64,000 nt of DNA from contig WKFN01000006.1 of the NCBI GenBank assembly GCA_014872805.1, forward strand, positions 61,365 to 125,364. The letters run 5' to 3'. Below are positions 8,757 through 18,158 of the stretch, in pieces (position 1 is the stretch's first letter; the number at the start of each line of letters is the position of its first letter). Both the position numbers and the translations under genes were made by a program. The notes under the pieces are model-generated. The model had not been told where the DNA came from. It ran no database searches and worked only from the letters and a program-made list of their open reading frames with translations. Source of the stretch: Opacimonas sp014872805 (GTDB lineage Bacteria; Pseudomonadota; Gammaproteobacteria; Enterobacterales; Alteromonadaceae).

Positions 8757-8840
8757 TCCATTCATCCATAAGGTGTCCTAGACTAAAAGTACATAGCAGT
8801 CACAGCAATGATACAGCAAGACAATTATGGAGAACCGATA

Positions 8841-9773
8841 ATGTCCGTTTCAACCAACCTTATTGTCACAATTAATACTGAGCATGATGAACATCCATCT
8901 CTCGTAACGGCAAAAAGATGGATGCAAGCGTTTTCAGGACGAGTGCACTTGGTGACGTCCGTCTACGATTCGATTGCACAATATGCGGAATACTTGTCTG
9001 ATACCACCTATGCGTCACTTGAGCAACAGCTTATGCGTTATCAAGAACGCAGGCTGGATGCCATTCAAGATGAGTTAGAAAAAGACGGTATTTTTGCTCA
9101 ATCCCACGTGCGTTGGGCGCCTTCTATTGCGCATGCTATTCACGTACTTACCCAATCCATGCAACCATGTGTGGTGATAAAGCGGTGCAGTGAAGATGTT
9201 CAAACACACAATCCATTTGCCACAGCCATCGACCGGCAATGTCTGCGTTCGGCGTATGCCCCGATGTTATTGGTCAAAAGACCACAATCTGATTACCAAA
9301 AAATCATGGTCGCAATCAATCCGTTCGTCATGAGTGCACAGCAACAGGCTCAACTCGATGCCTTGATTGAACAAGCTAAAACTATGCAACGGGCATGGGG
9401 GTGTGATGTACAGTTTGTGCATTTTTACCAATCGCCGATGCAACTCGATGTGTTAGATATGGGCGCTCGGGATTATGCTGAATTTATGACAAATGTCGAC
9501 GCCCATCACGAATGCCTAATGACCAACTTTGCCCAGCGTTATCAGATCAACCCGTTTCAATGTCGCGTGTTTGCAGGGGATGTTAAGCAAGGGATTGCTG
9601 AATATTGCACGGAACAACACACGGATTTACTGATGATTGGCACGGCGTCAAGGCAAGGGATTGATGCATGGTTACATGGTAATACCGCTGAAGAAGTCCT
9701 GCGCAAAGTCGATTGTGACATATATTGTGTGCCTGTGCCGCAACGAGCTGAGCGGCCACCATTGGTTGCCTAA
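8841..9773 (+). CDS. uspE: Two-domain universal stress protein (UspE-like)
   Basis: 310 residues from ATG 8841 (GGAG 8 bases upstream), preferred over an in-frame ATG at 8808. Two tandem UspA folds; the second ends in the ATP-type loop MIGTASRQGIDAWLHGNTAEEVLRKVDCDIYCVPV (G-x2-G-x9-G-N-T). The first domain lacks a clear version of this motif, as in UspE. Cytoplasmic stress protein. The FNR box upstream agrees with control of usp genes by oxygen limitation in other proteobacteria. The helicase gene begins 53 bases downstream. Confidence 0.88.
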   Translation: MSVSTNLIVTINTEHDEHPSLVTAKRWMQAFSGRVHLVTSVYDSIAQYAEYLSDTTYASLEQQLMRYQERRLDAIQDELEKDGIFAQSHVRWAPSIAHAIHVLTQSMQPCVVIKRCSEDVQTHNPFATAIDRQCLRSAYAPMLLVKRPQSDYQKIMVAINPFVMSAQQQAQLDALIEQAKTMQRAWGCDVQFVHFYQSPMQLDVLDMGARDYAEFMTNVDAHHECLMTNFAQRYQINPFQCRVFAGDVKQGIAEYCTEQHTDLLMIGTASRQGIDAWLHGNTAEEVLRKVDCDIYCVPVPQRAERPPLVA

Positions 9774-9825
9774 GCAAAGTGTGCTATGTTTTTGTGTATA
9801 TCCCAAGGAAATACAGCGATTCTGC

Positions 9826-12546
9826 ATGACCCAATCTGTCCAGTTTGACAGCACCCAAGCCGAACTTATATCCATTAATTTTGGCAAGCATTTTGTGTCC
9901 GCGCCCCCTGGTGCGGGCAAAACCGCCATGCTCACAGCAAGGCTGAACACCGCAACCGAGTACTTTGCGGACAACGACATTGCTTGTCTCACCTTCACGG
10001 TGCGTGCGGCCCTAGAAATGCAACAGCGCGCTGAACAAGTGCTTGTTGAGCGCCATCCATTTATTGGTAATTTTCACGCCTATTGCATGGAGTTACTCCG
10101 CACGACTGGTCATCCTAAATTTCGTTATTTGCGTTTTGCGACTCTGCTGCCCGAAGATTATTGCAAAGAACTCGTGGAACTCGCAGTGGGTGAGACCAAA
10201 GATATCGTACCGGATTATACGAATGTACCGGAGGTAATGTTCGAGCTATGTGATGCGCAAGCTATTGCGTCGAGCAATGTTTATCAGCCTAGTTGGAGCA
10301 AGGTTATGCGCGGGGCGTATACGGCACTGGCCTTGCTGACTCGACCTGAACCAGAGGCGCAAGCTATTGGTCGCGCGATACTGGCACCCAAAATGGCGCA
10401 GTACTGCGCCGATATCTGTCGGATCACAGGCATTACCTTTGGCAATTATGAGCATGCGATTATTTTGCTTTATCGAGTGTTTCAAGCGTATGCGAAGCAA
10501 AAACGCGCGTCGAACGCGATCGATTTTGATGATCTATTGGTGCATGGCTTTGCGTTGCTGTTGAATGAGCCCAAAACGTTGAGATTTGTGCAAGTAGATG
10601 AAGTGCAAGATCTCAATCCATTGCAATGGGCAATTTTGGATACGCTGTGCGATGAGACCACACATGTGTTTGCGGTGGGCGATGAACTGCAGTCGATTTA
10701 TGCTTTTTTGGGTGCGGATGTTGCGCATCTGCATGCGCGTACCAGTGCTTTTACGTCGCATAGATTAGTCAACAATTATCGCGCTCAGCCTCCCCTAGTT
10801 GATATTCTCAATGCTTATCGAGCACAACACTGGCAACTGCCACCGATTCAAGCTCAGCAATCCATCACTGATCCGGCAAGTACCTTGTTGATTGGTGCGG
10901 CGAATGTGGCCGATGAGGTGGATATGGCTGTGCGTGGTATCTCTCAGATTTTGGCTGATCCGACGCGCAATATCGGTATGTTGTTGCCTACGAACAAGCT
11001 AATTGATATGTATTGTGGGCGCTTTTTATCGATGGGACTGGACTTTTTTCGGGTAAGTGAAAATGATTTAATGCAACAAGTAGCGCTGCAAGATGCCTTT
11101 TCACTGCTTCGTATCATTAATGGCTCGGGTCAGAGAGTGGATTGGTGGTCGGTGGTGTATCGTCTGACTCGATTCGGAGCGGGGTCGCGCTATACGCGCA
11201 AACACATCATTGCGATGGTCAATGCGTTCGCCCAAAAGCGCTTGCCCCTCGAACACGTGCTGCTCGGTGAAACGGAAGTCTTTAAGTACCCCTATCAACA
11301 ACTGCTGCACGCGAGTGAAACCGGCGTAGTGATCTTTGATACCGAAACTACGGGCTTGGATTTTATGTCTGATAAAATCATTCAGCTGGCCGCGGTCAAA
11401 GTGGTCAACGGACAGATAGTGGCGGAATTTGATGAATACGTCAGTATTGAGTTTGGAGGTAACAATTCCGATCTACAGCAGGCCTTTTGGGACAGTCAGC
11501 ACGTCCATCATATCACGCTCGAACAGATGCAAAATGGCGATACTTGGGCGAATGTGCTGGCGCGGTTTATCGCTTTTGTTGGTGAGTGCCCACTCATTGC
11601 ACACAATCTGAAATATGATGCCGAGATGCTCAAATCTAATAGTACGGATTTGAGTTTATTTGGCACACTTGAGCATGATTTGTATCGCATGTTGCGCCGT
11701 CCATGTTTTGATACCTTGACCTTATCCAGAGTGCTTTTACCCAAGCAGACCAGTTATCGTTTGGAATCCTTGCTCGATGCATTTGGCTTAGAGGGCGTGA
11801 ACAGCCACAATGCGTTGGATGATGTGAAAGCCACCGCATCTTTATTTAATCTGCTGATGACCTATTTGCCAAAACATCTTGCTAGTGCAGATGCTTTATT
11901 GGATCAGTATGCCGAGATTATCAAACCGTTTCGCCATGCATGGCAAAATTTGTCCCAAGAGGTAATTCAAATCCAGTATTTATCCTCTGATCTGACTTTG
12001 TCGAAGCTCATCGATGGTTATCTAAGTTATGCCAGTCGACAAGACCACTGGTATCAGCCAGAATCCTTGGCCAATGTGCAACAACAAGCGCAGCGCAAGC
12101 TCTATCCTTGGTTGGATAAACACGGTTTACAAGGTGTGTTATCACATCTCATTGATGTCAATATCTATGCTAATGCGAGACAACGATTCCACCAACAAAA
12201 AGCGCTTATGGTGGCTCAGCTAGGGACGTTAAAAGAAACCGATTTAATTGACCCAGAACGCGATAAGTTAGTCGTATCCACCGTGCATCGCGCCAAAGGC
12301 TTAGAATTCGATACCGTGTATTTGCCCTGTTGTGTGGCTAACCAATATCCACGCTGGATGCCCGATAACCTTCCTCAAGCACAGAGAGAAGCATCAATTG
12401 CCGAAAGTAAGCGCTTGTTATATGTGGCGCTGAGCCGTCCCCAAAACAAACTCATCGTCAGTTATCATCAATATGATGGACGCTTTAACCAAAGGTTGAC
12501 GGACTTTTTAGCCAATAGCGTAGCGCACTTTGCATATCAGCGATAA
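9826..12546 (+). CDS. UvrD/Rep-type SF1 helicase with inserted DEDDh exonuclease domain
   Basis: 906 residues from ATG 9826; the frame is open further upstream but that part overlaps uspE. Helicase motifs in order: Walker A SAPPGAGKTAML (residues 25-36), DEVQDLNP (about 254), VGDELQSIYAFLGA, NNYRAQPPLV, HRAKGLEFDTVYLP (about 821) and YVALSRPQNKLIVS (about 865). Between motifs IV and V lies a complete DnaQ-type 3'-5' exonuclease: FDTETTGLD (about 505), IAHNLKYDAEML (about 591) and NSHNALDDVKAT (about 660), i.e. all DEDDh residues. This should be a single polypeptide unwinding and proofreading or trimming DNA in the cytoplasm. The start lacks a well-placed Shine-Dalgarno. Confidence 0.9.
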   Translation: MTQSVQFDSTQAELISINFGKHFVSAPPGAGKTAMLTARLNTATEYFADNDIACLTFTVRAALEMQQRAEQVLVERHPFIGNFHAYCMELLRTTGHPKFRYLRFATLLPEDYCKELVELAVGETKDIVPDYTNVPEVMFELCDAQAIASSNVYQPSWSKVMRGAYTALALLTRPEPEAQAIGRAILAPKMAQYCADICRITGITFGNYEHAIILLYRVFQAYAKQKRASNAIDFDDLLVHGFALLLNEPKTLRFVQVDEVQDLNPLQWAILDTLCDETTHVFAVGDELQSIYAFLGADVAHLHARTSAFTSHRLVNNYRAQPPLVDILNAYRAQHWQLPPIQAQQSITDPASTLLIGAANVADEVDMAVRGISQILADPTRNIGMLLPTNKLIDMYCGRFLSMGLDFFRVSENDLMQQVALQDAFSLLRIINGSGQRVDWWSVVYRLTRFGAGSRYTRKHIIAMVNAFAQKRLPLEHVLLGETEVFKYPYQQLLHASETGVVIFDTETTGLDFMSDKIIQLAAVKVVNGQIVAEFDEYVSIEFGGNNSDLQQAFWDSQHVHHITLEQMQNGDTWANVLARFIAFVGECPLIAHNLKYDAEMLKSNSTDLSLFGTLEHDLYRMLRRPCFDTLTLSRVLLPKQTSYRLESLLDAFGLEGVNSHNALDDVKATASLFNLLMTYLPKHLASADALLDQYAEIIKPFRHAWQNLSQEVIQIQYLSSDLTLSKLIDGYLSYASRQDHWYQPESLANVQQQAQRKLYPWLDKHGLQGVLSHLIDVNIYANARQRFHQQKALMVAQLGTLKETDLIDPERDKLVVSTVHRAKGLEFDTVYLPCCVANQYPRWMPDNLPQAQREASIAESKRLLYVALSRPQNKLIVSYHQYDGRFNQRLTDFLANSVAHFAYQR

Positions 12547-12604
12547 GTTGGTATTCTTTTTATATGATTGATGAGCAATAACAATAACAAGACAGGAAGG
12601 CATC

Positions 12605-14149
12605 ATGAATACTGTAACCAACCAATCCACGTGGGTCATGCGTGCGCTTGATAAAGTCGAACGCGCAGGTAATAAGTTGCCCGATCCCGCCATTATATTT
12701 GCCATTTGTTTGGCCGTGGTCTGGGCATGTTCGGCTATTTTTTCTGGGATGACCTTTGAGGCCATCGATCCGCGTTCTGGCCAGCCGGTTGAAATCAATA
12801 ATCTGTTAACCGGTGCTGCCTTAGCGGATTTCATGAGCAGGATGGTGACGATTTTTACTGGGTTTGCGCCATTGGGAGTGGTCCTGGTAGCTATGCTAGG
12901 TGTTGGCGTGGCTGAACATTCTGGCTTTATCAGCGCTGGACTCAAACGCATTTTAGACTCGACGCCGCGCACCTTACTCACACCGATGGTCGTGCTTGTC
13001 GCGATTGTGTCGCACACGGCAACTGATGCAGGTTATGTGTTAGTGATCCCATTGGCTGGTGTGATTTTTTATGCGATGGGGCGACATCCTCTCGCGGGGA
13101 TAGCGGCGGCCTTTGCTGGGGTCAGTGGTGGTTTTTGTGCCAACTTCATTCCGTCGGCGATTGACCCCTTGTTACAGTCATTTACGCAAGAAGCTGCACA
13201 ACTCATTGACCCCAATATTCAGGTCAATACGCTCAACAATTACTTTTTTAACTCAGCGTCTTCGCTAGTGATCATTGGGGTTGCTTGGTATCTCACGGAC
13301 AAAGTGATTGAACCGAGGTTAGCCGATACCAAGGTGGATGGCGACCCGAATGATATTCCTAAATTTGAAGAACTTGATGCGACACAAATCCGTGCGTTGC
13401 GCTGGGCGTCGTTTACATTATTAGCAGGTCTGGTGGCATTATTCGCGATCCTCTACCCTGAATCCTCCCCGATGCGTGACACCAACGGCTCTCTCTCGAC
13501 CTTTGCCGCACCAGTGATGCAGTCGATAGTGCCGATTATCTTCTTGTTATTTTTGCTACCGGGTATTGTGTACGGCTATTTGTCGGGGACGTACCAAAGC
13601 ACCAAGGACATGATTGATTCGATGACCAAAGCCATGCAGGGAATGAGCTATTACATCGTAATGGCGTTTTTCTGTGCCTTATTCATTGATGCGTTTGGCA
13701 AATCGAACTTGGGCGTGTTGTTGGCGGTGAATGGCGCGAATTTCTTAAAAGGGCTTGCATTACCGGCAATGGTGACAATTGTTGGGATCATTTTGTTGAC
13801 GGCGTTTGTGAACTTATTTGTGGGTTCGTCCTCGGCAAAATGGGCACTGTTGGGGCCTATTTTTGTCCCCATGCTGATGCAGCTTAGTATCTCACCCGAT
13901 TTGACGCAGGCGGCATATCGCTTGGGTGACTCCTCATCCAATATTATCACCCCATTAATGCCCTATTTCCCATTGGTCGTGGTGTATTGTCAGCGCTATG
14001 TCAAAGGTACTGGGATTGGAACATTACTCTCCCTAATGCTTCCTTATAGCATATGTTTGTTGGTGTTGTGGACGTCGTTCTTCCTCATCTACTGGAGCCT
14101 TGGTATTCCTTTGGGTGTGGGCGCGAGTTATGAATACCTATCGTCATAA
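12605..14149 (+). CDS. abgT: AbgT-family transporter
   Basis: 514 residues, about eleven to thirteen helices. Family landmarks: NKLPDPAIIFAICL near residue 25, GFAPLGVVLVAMLGVGVAEHSGF, SHTATDAGYVLVIPL, GVSGGFCANFIPSAIDPLL and, late in the protein, FVGSSSAKWALLGPIFVPM and GDSSSNIITPLMPYFP. These match the AbgT family (p-aminobenzoyl-glutamate import; some members export sulphonamides). AGGAAGG sits just upstream of the ATG. No abgAB hydrolase genes are adjacent, so an efflux role is possible. Confidence 0.93.
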   Translation: MNTVTNQSTWVMRALDKVERAGNKLPDPAIIFAICLAVVWACSAIFSGMTFEAIDPRSGQPVEINNLLTGAALADFMSRMVTIFTGFAPLGVVLVAMLGVGVAEHSGFISAGLKRILDSTPRTLLTPMVVLVAIVSHTATDAGYVLVIPLAGVIFYAMGRHPLAGIAAAFAGVSGGFCANFIPSAIDPLLQSFTQEAAQLIDPNIQVNTLNNYFFNSASSLVIIGVAWYLTDKVIEPRLADTKVDGDPNDIPKFEELDATQIRALRWASFTLLAGLVALFAILYPESSPMRDTNGSLSTFAAPVMQSIVPIIFLLFLLPGIVYGYLSGTYQSTKDMIDSMTKAMQGMSYYIVMAFFCALFIDAFGKSNLGVLLAVNGANFLKGLALPAMVTIVGIILLTAFVNLFVGSSSAKWALLGPIFVPMLMQLSISPDLTQAAYRLGDSSSNIITPLMPYFPLVVVYCQRYVKGTGIGTLLSLMLPYSICLLVLWTSFFLIYWSLGIPLGVGASYEYLSS

Positions 14150-14181
14150 TTGGCGGTAATTAATTTTTTATAGTCAAAAGT

Positions 14182-14198
14182 TGGAACAACCTTTGCTC
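14182..14198 (+). promoter_or_regulatory. Candidate sigma-54 promoter of moeA
   Basis: TTGGAACAACCTTTGCT has GG (14183-14184) and GC (14195-14196) ten bases apart, with TGGAAC for the -24 and TTTGCT for the -12 element. It resembles the better sites before nirB and nrtA. Transcription would start near 14208, 27 bases before the ATG. The -24 differs from TGGCAC at one base and no NtrC site was seen upstream. Confidence 0.5.
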
Positions 14199-14230
14199 TA
14201 GTGATGTTGGTATAACAACAAGAGCAAAGG
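14190..14230 (+). repeat. Inverted repeat covering the moeA ribosome-binding site
   Basis: CCTTTGCTCT (14190-14199) is perfectly complementary to AGAGCAAAGG (14221-14230), and inside it TGTTG (14205-14209) pairs with CAACA (14216-14220) around a 6-base loop. The right arm contains the moeA Shine-Dalgarno AAAGG. If transcription starts upstream the hairpin would mask it; if the sigma-54 promoter is used, only the inner hairpin is transcribed. Confidence 0.55.
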
Positions 14231-14234
14231 AAAC

Positions 14235-15488
14235 ATGACTATATGTGATACTGCATCACGGATGATGCCCTACAATAGTGCAAAGAAACACGTGCTTGCC
14301 CAGATCAAGCGCATTTATTCTGATTCTGGTCTATCAAAATCCGTTCCCCTAGAACAAGCTCATCATTTGATTTTGGCGGAGGATGTGATTTCACCCATGT
14401 CTGTGCCTCCGCACGATAATGCAGCGATGGACGGCTATGCCTTGGCCCAACGCAGTCAGTTCTATAATCCCTTAGAATACATCGTGATTGAGACCGTCTT
14501 AGCGGGCGATGTGCCACAAAAAGCCTTGGAACCTGGGCAGTGCGCTCGGATCATGACTGGCGCTATGCTGCCACCCAATACCGATTCAGTCGTGATGCAA
14601 GAGTTAGTCGAGCGCACTGGAGATATGATCCGGCTCGAGAGTTTTCCGCGACAAGGGAATAACATACGTCGTTGTGGCGAAGATATCGCATCTGGCGCCC
14701 CAGTTTTTGTGAAAGGGCATCAGTTATCTTCTGTGGACATTGGGCTGTTAGCGTCATTGGGCATTGCTCAAGTCAATGTGGTAGAGCCAATAAAAGTCGC
14801 CCTGTTTGCCACTGGTGATGAATTGCAAGAAGTTGGCAGACCTCTGGCGGAAGGACAGATTTATGATACCAACTCCCATGTTCTGTGCTCAGCATTAAAA
14901 GCTTTAGGCTGTGAAGTCCTGAACTATGGGATAGTCGAAGACGATTTGAATGTGATCAGAGAAATGCTGATGGAAGCAAATCGTCATTGCGATGTGATTA
15001 TTACCTCTGGTGGGGTGTCGGTCGGCGATGCCGATTTTGTTAAGACGGCATTGGCGGAGCTGGGTGAGGTGGACTTTTGGAAAGTGGCCATGAAACCGGG
15101 CAAACCTTTCGCGTTTGGGCACTTGAGCAACAGTGTGTTTTTTGGCTTACCAGGCAATCCAGTGTCTGCAGTGATCACGTTTCAACAACTCGTCATTCCA
15201 GCGCTTGAAATGATGCAAGGCAAAACACCGACCGAGTTACCCTCGTTTTGGGCGACTGCCAAAGAGCGCATTCGCAAACGAGCAGGACGCAAAGATTTTC
15301 AACGTGGGTATTATGAAGTTCACAAAAACGGGCATCTGCACGTATCGGCGTTAAAGGGACAAGGTTCGGGTATTTTATCTGGGATCAGTCGCGCCAACTG
15401 CTTGCTGTTACTCGAATCTGACCGAGAGGACATTATGCCCGGTGAACAAGTACAGATTTCGTTATTTCATCCGGCAGTACAGGGCTAA
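14235..15488 (+). CDS. moeA: Molybdopterin molybdotransferase
   Basis: 417 residues. Signatures: VPPHDNAAMDGYAL, GDVPQKALEPGQCARIMTGAMLP, TSGGVSVGDADFVKTAL (MPT-binding) and FGLPGNPVSAVITFQQL. MoeA inserts molybdate into adenylated molybdopterin, the last common step to Mo cofactor. Length matches E. coli MoeA (411). The stop TAA overlaps the moeB ATG (TAATG), so the two are translationally coupled. Confidence 0.96.
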   Translation: MTICDTASRMMPYNSAKKHVLAQIKRIYSDSGLSKSVPLEQAHHLILAEDVISPMSVPPHDNAAMDGYALAQRSQFYNPLEYIVIETVLAGDVPQKALEPGQCARIMTGAMLPPNTDSVVMQELVERTGDMIRLESFPRQGNNIRRCGEDIASGAPVFVKGHQLSSVDIGLLASLGIAQVNVVEPIKVALFATGDELQEVGRPLAEGQIYDTNSHVLCSALKALGCEVLNYGIVEDDLNVIREMLMEANRHCDVIITSGGVSVGDADFVKTALAELGEVDFWKVAMKPGKPFAFGHLSNSVFFGLPGNPVSAVITFQQLVIPALEMMQGKTPTELPSFWATAKERIRKRAGRKDFQRGYYEVHKNGHLHVSALKGQGSGILSGISRANCLLLLESDREDIMPGEQVQISLFHPAVQG

Positions 15489-16237
15489 TGGAGAAGAACG
15501 AAGTCTTATGTGACTCTGAAATACTGCGATATTCGCGTCAGATCATGCTGCCATCGTTTGATCTCGAAGGGCAAGAGCGACTGTCACAAGCACATATATT
15601 AGTTGTTGGCTTAGGCGGGCTAGGCTGCACCGTTGCACAGTTTTTGGCGACCTCAGGTGTGGGCCAGTTGACGTTGCAAGATTTGGATGACGTTGAAGCG
15701 AGTAACTTACCCAGACAAATTTTGCATCAGCCCGATTCGGTTGGACAAGCTAAAGTGGATTCTGCCAAAAATACGCTCAAGGCGCTCGCGCCAAGTTGTC
15801 ACATCAAGGCTATGCATATGCCATTTGTTTCTGGGCACGACGTGACAGAGTATGATTGTGTGGTGGATTGCACTGATAATTTGGCGACGCGCAACGCGAT
15901 CAATACAGCTTGTTATCAAGCGCAGGTGCCATTGGTGTGTGGCGCGGTCATACGTTTTGAAGGGCAATTAGGTACTTTTTTTACCCGTGATGATTCGGCG
16001 TGTTATGCCTGTATATCGAGCTACTTTCGTGCACCAGAGATGAGTTGTAGTGAAGCCGGTGTCTTATCTCCAATGGTTGGGATCATCGGCTCGATGCAAG
16101 CGACGGAGGCGCTCAAGATCATCAGTCAATGTGCTATACCACTACACAATCAATGGTTGTTATTTGATGGGGCGACCATGCAAAGTCGCATTTTTGATAT
16201 ATCACACCACCCTGAGTGTCTGGTGTGCTCGAAGTGA
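15488..16237 (+). CDS. moeB: Molybdopterin-synthase adenylyltransferase
   Basis: 249 residues. ATP-binding loop VVGLGGLGCTVAQFLATSGVG followed by LQDLDDVEASNLPRQILH, the E1-like signature. Zinc ligands are CYAC and, at the end, CLVC; the active-site region is MSCSEAGVLSPMVG. MoeB adenylates the C-terminal Gly of MoaD (here ending GG, gene at 22869) before sulphur transfer. Coupled to moeA; converges on mobA with a 6-bp gap. Confidence 0.96.
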   Translation: MEKNEVLCDSEILRYSRQIMLPSFDLEGQERLSQAHILVVGLGGLGCTVAQFLATSGVGQLTLQDLDDVEASNLPRQILHQPDSVGQAKVDSAKNTLKALAPSCHIKAMHMPFVSGHDVTEYDCVVDCTDNLATRNAINTACYQAQVPLVCGAVIRFEGQLGTFFTRDDSACYACISSYFRAPEMSCSEAGVLSPMVGIIGSMQATEALKIISQCAIPLHNQWLLFDGATMQSRIFDISHHPECLVCSK

Positions 16238-16243
16238 CACGCT

Positions 16244-16825
16244 TTAATTTTTAGGTGTCGTATCTAGAGCCTCTTGCCACTGTTTTGGGGTATTGGTATT
16301 GAGCCAAATGCTAGGATCTAATACTGGTAAAATCATTGCCTTGGCCCAGCGACAAAAATCCCCCAGACGATACTGATGTTTGCTTTGCTGTGGTTGGGTG
16401 AGTCTTAATTCTAATTCGTACATTACGGCAATTTGCATCGGCAACCAGATAGGTAAAGGTTGCTGATCAAAATGCACGACATGGTGTGACGACTGACCTG
16501 CTCTTATCAGCTCTAACAAAGGCTCAGTGGTCATTAGCGGCTGATCGATTGGAATACATAACAGGGCATCTGTGCGGTGCTGTAATGCTTTCATCACCGA
16601 ATGCAAGCCTGATAGCGGACCGCACTTGGGATAGTCGTCACCTATCACCTCATAGGGTGTGTGGTGTGATACATTGGCATTGATCACAACATCTTGAATA
16701 GGCAGTGCATGTAATAATTCACAGCCAAAGGCCAACATCGATTGTCCGTTGCGCTGCAAAGTCGCCTTATCCTGTCCCATGCGCTGGCTTAAACCACCTG
16801 CGAGTACCACACCGGTAATATGCAT
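16244..16825 (-). CDS. mobA: Molybdenum cofactor guanylyltransferase
   Basis: 193 residues. The nucleotidyltransferase signature VVLAGGLSQRMGQDKATLQRNG opens the protein, followed by GDDYPKCGPLSGLHSVM and LLCIPIDQPLMT. MobA attaches GMP to make the bis-MGD cofactor that the NasA nitrate reductase needs. Located 22 bases downstream of moaA on the same strand, probably co-transcribed. Confidence 0.95.
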   Translation of the reverse strand: MHITGVVLAGGLSQRMGQDKATLQRNGQSMLAFGCELLHALPIQDVVINANVSHHTPYEVIGDDYPKCGPLSGLHSVMKALQHRTDALLCIPIDQPLMTTEPLLELIRAGQSSHHVVHFDQQPLPIWLPMQIAVMYELELRLTQPQQSKHQYRLGDFCRWAKAMILPVLDPSIWLNTNTPKQWQEALDTTPKN

Positions 16826-16847
16826 CTTCTATTTCAACTCCAGTCAA

Positions 16848-17846
16848 TTACCCGCCCAGCATGGCGAGATGTTTGGTTGCACCCACTTGTTGTTCGTGTA
16901 ACTGGTGGGCTTTTGCTTTGGTGAGAAGTTGTTGTCTGAGCCAGTGTTGCAAGAGTGGCTGTTGCGAATCGTCTTGCAATAAATGCCTCAGAGAGTGCCC
17001 TTCATCCGCAAACAAACAAGGATGCATAGCGCCACGCGAAGTAACTCGTAAGCGATTACAACTGGCACAAAAATCTTTGCTATATGGCATGATAAAGCCG
17101 ATGGACCCCACGTAATCTGGATGCGTCAGCGTCAGGGCTGGCCCCGTTGTGGCGGATTTGGCTTGGAGTGACCAGCCACGTGCTTGCAAACGCTGATAAA
17201 AATGCTCTGCATTGACATGGTTATCATGAAAATATTTCGTATTGTCGCCGGTTTGCATCAGTTCGATAAAACGCAAAGAAACCGGCGTCGTTTTGATCCA
17301 CTGCAAAAACTGATGCCACTGACCTAAATTATATTGAGCCAACATGACAGTATTCACTTTGCAGGGAAGACCTAACGCAATGGCTTTTTGTAATCCATCC
17401 ATGACGCGTGTAAATTGACGAGAGCCGGTAATGAGCTGAAACTGCTCTGGTATGAGACTATCAATGCTGACGTTGAGTTGGGTCAATCCGGCACGTTGCC
17501 AAGTTGCGATATTGTGTTTTAGGTTAAAGCCGTTGGTGGTTAAAGCGATTTCTTTTATCCCTGGAGTCTGCGCGATGACTTCTATGATCTTTGTCAGATC
17601 TTTGCGCAGTCCCGGCTCTCCACCCGTAATACGAATTTTACTGACGCCTTCAGCAGCTAAAGCACTCACCAAACGCCTTATCTCGGCCACACCTAAATCA
17701 GCTTGCTGTGCACAACCAGTGCCATGGACTTTATTATCACTGCGGTCGTAGCCATCCGGTAAGCAGTAATTGCATTTAAAATTACATACATCAGTGATTG
17801 ATAATCGCACGTAAGCAAATTGGCGCTGATAGCCATCAACAAGCAT
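16848..17846 (-). CDS. moaA: GTP 3',8-cyclase
   Basis: 332 residues, radical SAM enzyme making the first intermediate of molybdopterin from GTP. N-terminal cluster CNFKCNYCLPDG (CxxxCxxC), the RITGGEP motif, and a C-terminal second cluster CASCNRLRVTSRG...HPCLF. The protein ends in GG as MoaA proteins do. Start ATG 17846. Followed by mobA. Confidence 0.96.
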   Translation of the reverse strand: MLVDGYQRQFAYVRLSITDVCNFKCNYCLPDGYDRSDNKVHGTGCAQQADLGVAEIRRLVSALAAEGVSKIRITGGEPGLRKDLTKIIEVIAQTPGIKEIALTTNGFNLKHNIATWQRAGLTQLNVSIDSLIPEQFQLITGSRQFTRVMDGLQKAIALGLPCKVNTVMLAQYNLGQWHQFLQWIKTTPVSLRFIELMQTGDNTKYFHDNHVNAEHFYQRLQARGWSLQAKSATTGPALTLTHPDYVGSIGFIMPYSKDFCASCNRLRVTSRGAMHPCLFADEGHSLRHLLQDDSQQPLLQHWLRQQLLTKAKAHQLHEQQVGATKHLAMLGG

Positions 17847-18158
17847 AAAGGGCTTCTTAAATAAGGTTGTTCGTATTCATCTGATTGGCCTTTCAATAAC
17901 CATACCAATGTAGTAAACCCATATAAAACAATGAGATAAATAACCGTACCATGAATTTTTTTACCTAAATGACAAGAAATGACCTAGTAGAGTGCACTCA
18001 ATGAAAAATCTGCCCCATTTTGTTTCAAACTGCACGAAAACCAACAATATATTTTGTAAACACATTGTTTAATATCAATAAAATCAATGAATTGCCTTAT
18101 TGGTATGATACTTGATTTATCAAGGCACCCTATTTTATTTAATCAGACAGGATGCCTA
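17847..18158. promoter_or_regulatory. Divergent intergenic region moaA/nasT
   Basis: 312 bases, A+T-rich, with no gene visible. It must hold the promoters of moaA-mobA (left) and nasT-nasA-ybiB (right). A 10-bp palindrome GAGTGCACTC lies at about 17992-18001, and a possible extended -10 (TGGTATGAT) lies near 18100. No convincing sigma-54 site was found for nasT, unlike nirB and nrtA. Confidence 0.4.

Noticed and set aside
9637..9825. Extended N-terminus of the helicase frame
   Set aside because: The extra 63 residues overlap the uspE coding end, are rich in Cys and His and resemble nothing; the conserved start of the helicase lies just after ATG 9826.
17880..17910. GG-N10-GC spacing on the minus strand upstream of moaA as a sigma-54 promoter
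   Set aside because: The flanking bases (TGGTTA and AAAGGC) do not fit TGGCAC/TTGC; the spacing alone is expected by chance.
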